Part shown: positions 14,033 through 21,449 of the stretch, one piece after another
Layout: every line of letters starts with the position of its first letter
Numbering within the stretch: the stretch's first letter is position 1
NCBI GenBank assembly: GCA_964550845.1
Contig: CAZKAD010000010.1
Span: 1 to 24,901 of the forward strand
DNA length: 24,901 nucleotides
DNA from: CAYTKU01 sp964550845
Lineage (GTDB): Bacteria > Patescibacteriota > Patescibacteriia > Magasanikbacterales > UBA922
Direction: 5' to 3'
Notes under the pieces: generated by a model
The model's database searches: none
What the model was told of the DNA's origin: nothing
Seen by the model: only the letters and a program-made list of their open reading frames with translations
Made by a program: the position numbers and the translations under genes

Positions 14033-14709
14033 AAGGGAAAAATTGGAAGGTAATTGTACTTATGGGGGTTCCTGGGAGTGGAAAAGGAACTGAGGCGCAA
14101 ATTTTGACGCATCTGGATCCCAAATATGTGCACATTTCTACAGGTCAGTTGCTCCGCGATTTGGAAAATGATCCCAAAGCTGACCCACGTGACAAAGAGC
14201 TTTTACAGCACATGAAAGAGGGAAAACTCGTTTCAAATGATTTGGTGTATCGCCTTGCTTTTCAGGCAATTGAAAATACTCTTGCTGAAGGAAAAGTTGC
14301 TATGCTCGATGGGGCCATTCGTACCGTCGATCAGGCCAAACATTATGAAAATTTTTTTGAGCAAAAAGGGATTGCACAAGATGTTGCAATTATTGAAATT
14401 CAACTTTCAGATGAAATGAGTTTAATTCGTTTGACGACTCGTAAAGTTTGTTCAGCCTGCGGATATATTATTCCGTATTCACCAGAAAATTTCAAAAAAA
14501 TGGTTTGTGAAAAATGTGGTGGTGCGCTGGCTGTAAGACATGATGATCACCCAGAAACGGTGGTGAAGCGCATTGAGGCACAGGGCAATAAAATGCTGCA
14601 ACCAATTTTGGACTATTATAAAAATGTGGGAACGGTTTTTTCGGTTGATGGAAATCGCAGTATCCCTGATGTGGATGTGGATATACGTAAGATTTTGGGC
14701 ATTTTATAA
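14029..14709 (+). CDS. adk: Adenylate kinase with zinc-type LID
   Basis: 226 residues; catalyses ATP + AMP to 2 ADP in the cytoplasm. P-loop GVPGSGKGT at 13-21; AMP-site STGQLLR at 37-43 (Gln where Asp is usual); DGAIR at 94-98 in place of the usual DGFPR, keeping the Arg that holds AMP; LID zinc site Cys141, Cys144, Cys160, Cys163; then RHDDHPETVVKRI, the R-x-DD-x-x-E-T motif. It is long-LID and complete. The start MEGKNWK at 14029 fits the domain; the frame is open upstream but that stretch overlaps another gene. adk-map after secY is a common bacterial order. Its start lies in an inverted repeat and has no Shine-Dalgarno. Confidence 0.95.
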   Translation: MEGKNWKVIVLMGVPGSGKGTEAQILTHLDPKYVHISTGQLLRDLENDPKADPRDKELLQHMKEGKLVSNDLVYRLAFQAIENTLAEGKVAMLDGAIRTVDQAKHYENFFEQKGIAQDVAIIEIQLSDEMSLIRLTTRKVCSACGYIIPYSPENFKKMVCEKCGGALAVRHDDHPETVVKRIEAQGNKMLQPILDYYKNVGTVFSVDGNRSIPDVDVDIRKILGIL

Positions 14710-14739
14710 ACAACGAATCTCGCATTATTTCTGCTGGTC

Positions 14740-14748
14740 TGTTACACT
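14740..14748 (+). promoter_or_regulatory. Extended -10 promoter of map
   Basis: TGT then TACACT (14743-14748), with TCGCAT at 14720-14725 as a weak -35 box 17 bp upstream. Ten bases lie between the -10 box and ATG 14759, implying a 5' UTR of only a few nucleotides. Confidence 0.55.
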
Positions 14749-14758
14749 AAGAAAAAAT

Positions 14759-15577
14759 ATGTCATATACAAAAAAACCTCGGGAAGTGCAATATCTGCAA
14801 GAAGCTGGCCAGAAAATGGGCGAAATTTTGTCTGTACTTGAAAAAATGATCAAACCTGGCATCAGTGGTCTTGAGATAGACAAAAAGGCCGAGGAACTTA
14901 TTGTAGAGGCTGGAGGAGTGCCTGCATTTAAAGGATATAAAACTCGTCGAGGTGATACCCCATTTCCAGCCACACTTTGCTTTTCTCTTAATGATGAAGT
15001 CGTTCATGGCATTCCGACCAAAGAAAAAGTGATTCAAGCAGGGGATCTGGTGAGTCTTGATATTGGTATGCAATATCCTGCCAACTCTGGAGTTGGTCCA
15101 GGAGGAAATGGGTTTTTTGTCGATACAGCTTTGACCGTAGTGGCTGGAAAAAAGGTTCCTAAAAAATATCAAGACTTGCTTGACGTGACACGCATTGCTC
15201 TTGAAAAAGGAATTGAACAATGTATTATTGGAAATACGGTTGCCGACATTGGGCGAGCAATTGAAGATTATGTCAAAAGCCAGGGCAAGTACGGCATTGT
15301 CAAAGATCTTGTTGGACATGGTGTTGGTCATGCGGTACACGAAGATCCAAATGTCCCAAATTTTTATAGTGAAGAATTTGAACACTGGATTTTGAAAGAA
15401 AATGTGGTGATTGCCATTGAGCCAATGATCACGCTTGGTGGGTGGCGAGTAAAAATTGCTCCGGATGGTTGGGGTATACTGACCAGCGACGGAAGTTTAA
15501 GCGCGCATTTTGAACATACTATTGTCATTACTAAAAATGGGCCTGATGTTGTAACTAGGCGAAAAGGCGAAGTATAA
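14759..15577 (+). CDS. map: Methionine aminopeptidase, type I
   Basis: 272 residues; removes the initiator Met from nascent proteins using two metal ions. Ligands are Asp101 (LDIG), Asp122 (FVDTALT), His191 (GHGVGHAVHE), Glu221 (IEPM) and Glu252 (HFEHT), with substrate-side His83 (VVHGIP). All five are present, so it should be active. The two Asp ligands are 21 residues apart instead of the usual 11, because of a Gly/Pro-rich insert around residues 106-118. Start MSYTKKP at 14759 is the first ATG after adk and carries the T at -1. Stands 49 bp after adk, probably with its own promoter. Confidence 0.96.
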   Translation: MSYTKKPREVQYLQEAGQKMGEILSVLEKMIKPGISGLEIDKKAEELIVEAGGVPAFKGYKTRRGDTPFPATLCFSLNDEVVHGIPTKEKVIQAGDLVSLDIGMQYPANSGVGPGGNGFFVDTALTVVAGKKVPKKYQDLLDVTRIALEKGIEQCIIGNTVADIGRAIEDYVKSQGKYGIVKDLVGHGVGHAVHEDPNVPNFYSEEFEHWILKENVVIAIEPMITLGGWRVKIAPDGWGILTSDGSLSAHFEHTIVITKNGPDVVTRRKGEV

Positions 15578-15578
15578 T
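15549..15578 (+). promoter_or_regulatory. Possible promoter of ruvX overlapping the map stop
   Basis: TTGTAA (15549-15554), an 18-bp spacer and a consensus TATAAT (15573-15578) overlapping the map stop codon. The predicted 5' UTR to ATG 15595 is about 9 nt. Confidence 0.5.
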
Positions 15579-15594
15579 TTTTTTCTTATCTTGT

Positions 15595-15981
15595 ATGAAG
15601 ATTCTTGGTATAGATTTCGGAACAAAAACACTGGGCCTGGCTATGACTGACACTGATCTTGATATTGTCTTTCCTTTTGGTACAATGCACAATTTTGAAC
15701 CAAAAGTATTTTTGAATATAAAAGATCTCGTGCTCAAAGAAGATTTTGAAAAAATTGTGATGGGACTGCCACTTGGTATGAATGGTGAAGAGACCGAAGC
15801 AACGGCGCGGGTGCGTGCGTTTGCAGGGAAACTCGAATCTGAAGTTGGTATGGGGGTTGTTTTTGAAGATGAACGTTTTTCTACGCACGAAGCCGATCGT
15901 ATGGGAGGAGAGGCGAGTCGTGACGAAAAATCTGCCATGATTATTTTGGAGCAGTATATGGCAAAACAGAATATTGTTTAA
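15595..15981 (+). CDS. ruvX: RuvX/YqgF-type RNase H-fold nuclease
   Basis: 128 residues, within the usual 130-145. This family, also called YqgF, matures the 16S rRNA 5' end in some bacteria and acts on Holliday junctions in others. Motifs: GIDFGTKTLGLA with the first catalytic Asp7, IVMGLPLGMNGEE, VFEDERFST with the acidic residue of the second site, and DEKSAMIILEQYM with the last. Three acidic positions of the site are in place. Start MKILGIDFG is the natural one. The next gene starts 9 nt after its stop. Confidence 0.93.
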   Translation: MKILGIDFGTKTLGLAMTDTDLDIVFPFGTMHNFEPKVFLNIKDLVLKEDFEKIVMGLPLGMNGEETEATARVRAFAGKLESEVGMGVVFEDERFSTHEADRMGGEASRDEKSAMIILEQYMAKQNIV

Positions 15982-15990
15982 CTAAAATAT

Positions 15991-16899
15991 ATGAGTGATT
16001 ATCAGAGAAACGGCGGTGATAAAGGTGATAAAACTGAAATTTTTCAGCTTTTTCAGATTGATTGGGCAGATGAGGATTCACGCAAAATGTTGCAGGAAAG
16101 GGTGTTTGCTTTGTTTGCTTCTCTTGATGAAGAAGAAAGAGTGTTTGTTGAGAAAGTTATCCAAAAACTTTTGAAAAATGTTGATCGTAACGGAGTGTCA
16201 ATAAACATGACAAATCCTATTGTACCTGCTGCCATGTTACGATTTATAGAGCTGTGTAAAAAAGCGAATGTAACCTACCAAAAATTATTTGAAGCAAAGT
16301 TTGCTGTTCCTCTACAATTTCTTGGCGAAGAAGGTTTTAATGAATATTATGGTGCTGCTGAAGACGAGCAGGCTATGGTTGTTCCAGGAGTAACCATAAG
16401 CCCTGCTTTAGATACAGGTGATAAAAGAATTTTAGAATTTGTGAGGGAACAAAGAAGTCGAGCTGAAGCTAATATAAGAGTGATGCGGGATCATTTAAGC
16501 GGAAGAGATGAACTCATTCAAGATAAGGCGATTGTTTTGGCAGTAGAACTTCTTGAATTACTTAGATTTTTTCGTGGAAGAGGAGAAGATATATTTGCTT
16601 CGATTCCAGATGATGAAGTAAGATCTATTGAAAATTTAGCGGCTCAAAGAGATTCGATAATTGTTGATAATAGCCAATTATCGGGAGATTTTCCTGATGA
16701 TTCACCCGTTTTTGTACCGCTCAGAGATCCGGCTGAAGATAGTGGTGTGGGGGATACACATAATTTGGCAGGGCCTACGACTGTTCCGGACGCGGTTGAT
16801 AAAAAGGCACCAACACAAATTGTGGATGTAAAACCAAAAGGATTTTTTTCCAGACTAGCAGCTAAATGGCGAAGAGGTTCAGATTCAGATAAAGAATAA
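15991..16899 (+). CDS. Protein of unknown function, charged, probably cytoplasmic
   Basis: 302 residues with no recognised domain. The first ~200 residues are helix-rich with an acidic cast (DEEERVFVEKVIQKLLKN, then RILEFVREQRSRAEANI); residues ~215-275 are low-complexity, rich in Asp, Pro and Ser; the end is a basic amphipathic patch GFFSRLAAKWRRG, which may touch a membrane or nucleic acid. No signal peptide or membrane segment. It starts 9 nt after ruvX and ends at a terminator, so it is probably the last gene of that transcript. Confidence 0.8.
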   Translation: MSDYQRNGGDKGDKTEIFQLFQIDWADEDSRKMLQERVFALFASLDEEERVFVEKVIQKLLKNVDRNGVSINMTNPIVPAAMLRFIELCKKANVTYQKLFEAKFAVPLQFLGEEGFNEYYGAAEDEQAMVVPGVTISPALDTGDKRILEFVREQRSRAEANIRVMRDHLSGRDELIQDKAIVLAVELLELLRFFRGRGEDIFASIPDDEVRSIENLAAQRDSIIVDNSQLSGDFPDDSPVFVPLRDPAEDSGVGDTHNLAGPTTVPDAVDKKAPTQIVDVKPKGFFSRLAAKWRRGSDSDKE

Positions 16900-16918
16900 A
16901 AAATGTGAAAACAAAAAA

Positions 16919-16949
16919 ACTCCCTTCCAAGAAGAGAGTCTTTTTTTTT
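16919..16949 (+). terminator. Terminator between convergent genes
   Basis: ACTCCCTTC (16919-16927) pairs with GAAGAGAGT (16931-16939) except for one C-A, with a CAA loop, then C and nine T residues. A run of A residues in front gives a T tract on the minus strand, so it may also serve the minus-strand gene at 17027-17674. Confidence 0.75.
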
Positions 16950-17026
16950 GTGCCGACGGTTCCTCCTTCGTGGCACGGGGGGTGGGCACGGAGCCGTCGG
17001 CGGTCTCCGTGGGGCGGGGGTAGGTC
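16950..17026 (-). other. GC-rich 3' flank of the minus-strand gene
   Basis: A very GC-rich stretch; 47 of 60 bases in 16981-17040 are G or C. CCGACGG (around 16954-16960) and CCGTCGG (around 16994-17000) are inverted repeats, and GTGCC with GGCAC forms another. They lie just downstream of the minus-strand stop and could form its 3' hairpin, but there is no T tract next to them on that strand. Confidence 0.4.
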
Positions 17027-17674
17027 TCAGCGGGGCGGCTTTTGAGGGCCGGGCCGTTTGCCTCCATCAGGTTCTGGAAGTTGATCCAGGTTTACGATCA
17101 CCGACGGAGGATCGTGTTGCGGCAAGACCTGCATGGCATTGGGTACTTCCTGCGCGGGTGCTGACGAGTCCACGATCGTGTCCTTGCTGGAGTCACCGAC
17201 CGTGGTATGCATGTTGTTTGCTCCGCGCAGTGCGATTTCATAAATCCTCGGATGGGTTCCAGTCGGTGCTACTGCCGACCGTCCTTGATGAAGTTCGAGA
17301 ATTTGTTGTTCTACGAAACCACGGTGTACGTCGTTGTCGGGGTCAAATGGGACCGCTTTCTCGAGTGTAACCTCGCCCCCCTGTACGCTATGCATCAGCC
17401 AGAGCATATGCCCTGGCGATGTCTTAAAGAACAGGAAGGTTCGGCGAACGTTTTCATCGAGAAACACAGCGGTAACGAGTGGAACAGATGTAACCATGTC
17501 CCATTGTTGCAGTTTCTTGAGGATTCCCTCTTGCCGGCTTCGAACCTCTCGTACTACGTCTTCCTGTTCGCGCATGGCTCGTTGTCGGTCCCGTTGATTT
17601 GAGACCTTGACAGCGATTACTGCGATCACCACCACTGCGAGGATTGCGAGAACAATCCAAATTAAACCGTCCAT
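17027..17674 (-). CDS. Membrane-anchored protein of unknown function in a GC-rich patch
   Basis: 215 residues. Residues 4-24 form one strongly hydrophobic segment (LIWIVLAILAVVVIAVIAV), followed by a basic and then charged helical stretch (RQRAMREQEDVVREV), a globular middle and a Pro/Ser/Asp-rich C-terminal tail. This is a single-pass N-terminal anchor. I do not recognise the domain. Its DNA is clearly richer in G+C than the neighbours, and its start has a strong Shine-Dalgarno, GGAGG 8 nt before ATG, with A at -1, unlike the AT-rich genes. It ends in TGA. It runs convergent to the 302-residue gene and divergent from gpmI. Acquired DNA is the simplest reading, not proven. Confidence 0.75.
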   Translation of the reverse strand: MDGLIWIVLAILAVVVIAVIAVKVSNQRDRQRAMREQEDVVREVRSRQEGILKKLQQWDMVTSVPLVTAVFLDENVRRTFLFFKTSPGHMLWLMHSVQGGEVTLEKAVPFDPDNDVHRGFVEQQILELHQGRSAVAPTGTHPRIYEIALRGANNMHTTVGDSSKDTIVDSSAPAQEVPNAMQVLPQHDPPSVIVNLDQLPEPDGGKRPGPQKPPR

Positions 17675-17708
17675 TTTCCTTCCCTCCAGGGGCTATGGGT
17701 GTACCCGC

Positions 17709-17737
17709 AAACTACTATAAATAGAGACAAAAGTCAA
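17709..17737 (-). promoter_or_regulatory. Minus-strand promoter of the 17027-17674 gene
   Basis: On the minus strand TTGACT (17737-17732), 17 bp, TAGTTT (17714-17709). The predicted start lies near 17702, 28 nt before the gene, leaving the GGAGG Shine-Dalgarno in the mRNA. It is back to back with the gpmI promoter. Confidence 0.5.
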
Positions 17738-17746
17738 CCCTTTCCA

Positions 17747-17775
17747 TTGATTCAACTGCCTAAATTCGGTATACT
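17747..17775 (+). promoter_or_regulatory. Promoter of the tandem gpmI genes, nearly leaderless
   Basis: TTGATT (17747-17752), 17 bp, TATACT (17770-17775). Exactly ten bases separate the -10 box from ATG 17786. Confidence 0.75.
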
Positions 17776-17785
17776 GTCTCTATCT

Positions 17786-19357
17786 ATGCCACTTAAAACT
17801 TCTGACCAAAATCCACCTTTTTTTCTCCTTATCTTGGATGGGTTTGGACTTCGTGACCCCAAACTCCCTGGAAATGCCATTACCCCCAAGACGGCTCCAC
17901 ATATTTTTGAATACCTCAAAAAATACCCTTCAACTCGGCTGACTGCCCATGGTGAGGCGGTTGGACTTTTCAAAGATCAAGAAGGCAACAGTGAGGCAGG
18001 GCATTTTAATATTGGTGCTGGCCGCCTCGTTGAGCAGGATATTGTTACTATTAGTAGTGAAATTGATGATGGTCGTTTTTTCAAAAACATGGCTCTCCAA
18101 AAAGCGGTGGATCATGCTCAGAAACACAAAAGTGCCATCCATTTGATGGGACTCTTAACCGATGGACAAAGTGCACATGCCAATCCTGAGCATATTTATG
18201 CCCTGCTTGAATTTTTGCGGCAGAAAAAACAGGAAAAGGTATATTTGCACTTGTTTACTGATGGTCGAGATTCATCACCCCATGCCGCACTTCAGTATAT
18301 TCAGCTTTTACGAGCGCACATGAAAAATAATGAAAAGATTGCCAGTATCATGGGAAGATTTTATGCCATGGATAGAGGAAAAAATTGGGACCGAACCGAG
18401 CAGGCATACAATGTGCTCACACTGGACGAAGGAATGCACACAGCGCCGAGTGCTGAAGCTGCCATTGAACATGGATATAACCGTGGTGAGACCGATGAGT
18501 ATATTCAACCAACTATACTTGTGGAAGGAAAAAATCCGGTCGCAAAAATAGACGACAATGATGCGGTTATATTTTTTAATTGCCGCAGTGATCGAGCACG
18601 TCAAATAGTAAAATGTCTGGTACAAAAAGACTTTGAAAAAGAAAATCCAGATAGTTTTCGGCGCAAAAAGATTTTGAAAAATATATGTTTTGTTGCACTC
18701 ACGGATTTTGGACCAGATCTTCCACATATTTTGACAGCATTTCCAAGTCCTGATATTCAAAATTGTTTAGCCAAAGCCATTGGGGAGAATCGGAGGCAAA
18801 TCTATATTTCGGAAACAGAAAAGTATGCGCATGTGACTTACTTTTTAAATGGAGGATTTCCTTCGGCTATCAATGGTGAAGCACGCGAGCTCGTGCACTC
18901 AGTCAAAGAATATTCGTATGCAACCAAACCAGAAATGAGTATAAAAAAAATGAGCAAGAAAATTTTCAAATATTTGGCTCTGAAAAAGTTTGATTTTTTC
19001 TGTGTAAATTTTCCGAATAGTGATATGATTGGACATACGGGAGATTTCGCTGCTGCCAAAATCGCTGTGACAGCGGTTGATCGAGCGGTTGGAAGAATTG
19101 TGGAAGCAACGCTTCGTCGAGAGGGGACAGTAGTAATTACGGCTGATCATGGCAATGCCGAAGAAATGATTGATGAAAAAACTGGTGAAATGCTGACTGA
19201 ACATACAACTAATCCGGTTCCATTTATTGTGATAAACAAGGAACTGCGTGGACAGAAAATTACCAAGACCGGAAAATTGTCTGATGTAGCGCCAACTCTT
19301 TTAAAACTTTTGGGTGTGAAAAAGCCAAAAGAAATGACTGGAAAAAGTTTGTTTTAA
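17786..19357 (+). CDS. gpmI: 2,3-bisphosphoglycerate-independent phosphoglycerate mutase, first copy
   Basis: 523 residues; interconverts 3- and 2-phosphoglycerate in glycolysis with a two-metal, phosphoserine mechanism. Asp18 in ILDGFG, the nucleophile Ser69 in GNSEAGHFNIGAGR, TDGRDSSP (Asp and Arg of the substrate site), GRFYAMDR, FFNCRSDRARQ, ETEKYAHVTYF (the catalytic Lys), the metal motif NSDMIGHTG and TADHGNAEE are all present. The His123-type block reads DGQSAHANPEH instead of DGGVHSHxxH. Start ATG 17786 sits 10 nt after a -10 box; an in-frame upstream start would cross the promoter. The second copy starts 11 nt after its stop. Confidence 0.95.
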   Translation: MPLKTSDQNPPFFLLILDGFGLRDPKLPGNAITPKTAPHIFEYLKKYPSTRLTAHGEAVGLFKDQEGNSEAGHFNIGAGRLVEQDIVTISSEIDDGRFFKNMALQKAVDHAQKHKSAIHLMGLLTDGQSAHANPEHIYALLEFLRQKKQEKVYLHLFTDGRDSSPHAALQYIQLLRAHMKNNEKIASIMGRFYAMDRGKNWDRTEQAYNVLTLDEGMHTAPSAEAAIEHGYNRGETDEYIQPTILVEGKNPVAKIDDNDAVIFFNCRSDRARQIVKCLVQKDFEKENPDSFRRKKILKNICFVALTDFGPDLPHILTAFPSPDIQNCLAKAIGENRRQIYISETEKYAHVTYFLNGGFPSAINGEARELVHSVKEYSYATKPEMSIKKMSKKIFKYLALKKFDFFCVNFPNSDMIGHTGDFAAAKIAVTAVDRAVGRIVEATLRREGTVVITADHGNAEEMIDEKTGEMLTEHTTNPVPFIVINKELRGQKITKTGKLSDVAPTLLKLLGVKKPKEMTGKSLF

Positions 19358-19368
19358 TTTTTGTTTTT

Positions 19369-20946
19369 ATGTCTCGACCAAAACCTGTTGTCCTTGCTAT
19401 TCTTGATGGATTTGGAATTGCGCCAGATAGTGATGGCAATGCCATTACTCGTGCTAACATGCCAAACTGGAATCGTTTTATTCGTGAATATCCAGTGATG
19501 ACCATACTTGCTTCTGGAAGTGAAGTTGGTTTATCTTTTGGTGAAATGGGAAACTCGGAAGTTGGACATTTGAATATTGGGGCGGGCCGTGTCTATTATC
19601 AAACTTTCCCACTCATTAATAAAAGTATTCAGGATGGAAGTTTTTTTGAAAACCAAGCATTTGTGCAAGCTGTGGAAAATGCTTTGAAAAATAATAAGGC
19701 TTTGCATCTGCTTGGTATTGTCAGCCCTGGAAATGTGCATGGATCGCAAGATCATTTGTTTGCCCTCCTCGACTTGGCAAAAAGGCAGGGACTCAAAAAT
19801 GTTTTTGTACATGCAATTCTCGATGGTCGTGATTCTATTTTCAATAGTGGTATTGATTTTATCAAACTCCTTGAAGCAAAAATGAAAGAACTCGGGGTTG
19901 GAAAAATTGCGACCGTTTCTGGTCGCTTTTATGCCATGGATCGAGATAATCGTTGGGAGCGTGTGCAAAAAGCCTATGTGGCTATGACGGATGGTCGCGC
20001 TGATGTGTATGCACCAGATGCGGTGAGTGCTGTTGATGCTTCGTATGCAAAAAAAATCTATGATGAAGAATTTATTCCAACCGTAATTGGAACCGAAGGA
20101 TCGCCAACTGCCAAAATTGAAAATGGAGATTCTGTTATATTTTTTAATTTTCGTCCTGATCGAGCGCGCCAAATTGCGCAGGCCTTTGTCATTCCAGGAT
20201 TTAGTAAATTTGAACGCGTGTATCTTAAAGATTTGTTTTTTGTCACCATGGCAGAATATGAAAAAGAACTTCCTGTGACAGTTGCCTTTCCTCCACAGGT
20301 GGTAACCAATTGTTTAGCCGAGGTTTTGAGTAAAGCTGGTTTGAAGCAATTTCATATTGCTGAAACTGAAAAATATGCACATATTACCTTTTTTTTGAAT
20401 GGAACGATTGAAAATGCTTTTCCTGGAGAAGATCGAAAAATTGTCCCATCACCCAAAGTGGCTTCGTATGATCAGGCACCAGAAATGTCAGCTGATGAAA
20501 TTGTCAAAGAAACCGTCAAAGCTATTCAAAGTGAAGAGTATGATGTGATTTTTTTGAATTTTGCCAATCCAGATATGGTTGGTCATACTGGAAATTTTGG
20601 AGCAACGATAAAAGGGGTAGAAGCCGTCGATCGTGCACTTGGTACTATTTCCGAATATACTTTGGCCAAAGGTGGAGTGTTGCTGATTACTGCAGATCAT
20701 GGCAATGCCGAGGAAGTGAAAAATCTTCAGACTGGAGACATGGATAAGGAGCATAGTACCAATCCAATTCCATTTTTGGTCATTGGTGAAACCTATCGCG
20801 GTCAAGCTGGTCCAGCGGGGGATCCGATTGAAGGGGATTTATCACTCATGCCGCCAGTTGGAATGCTTGCGGACGTTGCTCCAACCATTCTGTCTATTTT
20901 GGGAGTTGATCAGCCACCGGAAATGACGGGAAGACCATTAATTTGA
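19369..20946 (+). CDS. gpmI: 2,3-bisphosphoglycerate-independent phosphoglycerate mutase, second copy
   Basis: 525 residues. Same fold and motifs as the gene before it: ILDGFG (Asp13), the nucleophile Ser63 in GNSEVGHLNIGAGR, LDGRDS, GRFYAMDRDNRWERV, FFNFRPDRARQ, AETEKYAHITFF, NPDMVGHTG and TADHGNAEE. The His-site block reads SPGNVHGSQDHL, where the usual acidic residue is Pro. Near the C-terminus there is a Pro/Gly-rich insert (GQAGPAGDPIEGDLSL) the first copy lacks. The two differ throughout, so they are not a recent duplication. It ends TGA followed at once by TAA. Co-transcribed with the first copy from one promoter. Confidence 0.95.
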   Translation: MSRPKPVVLAILDGFGIAPDSDGNAITRANMPNWNRFIREYPVMTILASGSEVGLSFGEMGNSEVGHLNIGAGRVYYQTFPLINKSIQDGSFFENQAFVQAVENALKNNKALHLLGIVSPGNVHGSQDHLFALLDLAKRQGLKNVFVHAILDGRDSIFNSGIDFIKLLEAKMKELGVGKIATVSGRFYAMDRDNRWERVQKAYVAMTDGRADVYAPDAVSAVDASYAKKIYDEEFIPTVIGTEGSPTAKIENGDSVIFFNFRPDRARQIAQAFVIPGFSKFERVYLKDLFFVTMAEYEKELPVTVAFPPQVVTNCLAEVLSKAGLKQFHIAETEKYAHITFFLNGTIENAFPGEDRKIVPSPKVASYDQAPEMSADEIVKETVKAIQSEEYDVIFLNFANPDMVGHTGNFGATIKGVEAVDRALGTISEYTLAKGGVLLITADHGNAEEVKNLQTGDMDKEHSTNPIPFLVIGETYRGQAGPAGDPIEGDLSLMPPVGMLADVAPTILSILGVDQPPEMTGRPLI

Positions 20947-21433
20947 TAATTCAAATTAATAAACATTTTTTTGATTCTTTCTTTTTAAAGAAACCTTTTT
21001 TTGGCACTTTTTACTAAAAAGATTAAACCATACTACTTTTTGAACAAAAAGTAGTACAAAAACTTTCTCGCAATGAAAAAGAGAGGGGCACACTTTCACT
21101 TATGGACCAAAACTCGCCCCGACGTTTGTCGGGACTTAAACATTGGTCCATACCCTGCGGGACGTTCAAGTGTTCCTCCTCTTTTTTCAAATGCTCCTGT
21201 TGAAACCATTGGGTTGGTTCGAGTATATGGGAAATGGGGAGAAATATACCGTAACGTTCCCGTAGGGAGATGAACCAATGTCTGACGAACGAAGTGAGGA
21301 GTTTTGGTTCATCAGTGAAGGTATTTTCCCTCATTTCACATCACTCGACAGTTTTGGAGCAACCTTTTGTACAAAAGGTTGCAGGAAGAAAAAAATGTTA
21401 TTTTGTAAAAAGAATGATAAAAAAAGAACGTTT
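20947..21433. repeat. Intergenic region packed with perfect inverted repeats
   Basis: No gene is seen in 487 bp. Inverted repeats: TACTACTTTTT 21031-21041 with AAAAAGTAGTA 21046-21056; TATGGACCAA 21101-21110 with TTGGTCCATA 21143-21152, enclosing CCCGAC 21118-21123 with GTCGGG 21128-21133; CCCTGCGGGACGTT 21153-21166 with AACGTTCCCGTAGGG 21253-21267 (imperfect); GATGAACCAA 21269-21278 with TTGGTTCATC 21304-21313; GCAACCTTTT 21359-21368 with AAAAGGTTGC 21373-21382. It could be a repeat element or a structured RNA. Short ORFs in it have no support. Confidence 0.7.
20978..21002 (+). terminator. Probable terminator after the gpmI pair
   Basis: TTTCTTT (20978-20984) pairs with AAAGAAA (20987-20993), then CC and seven T residues. 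The stem is AT-only, so the signal is modest. Confidence 0.55.
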
Positions 21434-21449
21434 TTACATGTTCTTTTTT
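21420..21449 (-). terminator. Terminator of the DHH gene, possibly bidirectional
   Basis: AAAAAAGAAC (21420-21429) and GTTCTTTTTT (21440-21449) are a perfect 10-bp inverted repeat. On the minus strand the arms are followed by T residues and the loop holds the TAA stop of the DHH gene. The T tract on the plus strand makes it usable from both sides. Confidence 0.8.

Noticed and set aside
16948..17370. Plus-strand ORFs in the two GC-rich patches
   Set aside because: They mirror the minus-strand genes, have no start signals and read as low-complexity Gly/Arg-rich products.
118..17725. Shared 13-mer TACTATAAATAGA at 118-130 and 17713-17725
   Set aside because: In 25 kb of AT-rich DNA several chance 13-mer matches are expected.
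20941..20949. Genetic code 25 (TGA as Gly)
   Set aside because: The second gpmI ends TGA-TAA, which alone cannot exclude it, but no intact gene in the window needs TGA as a sense codon and both GC-rich genes end in TGA.
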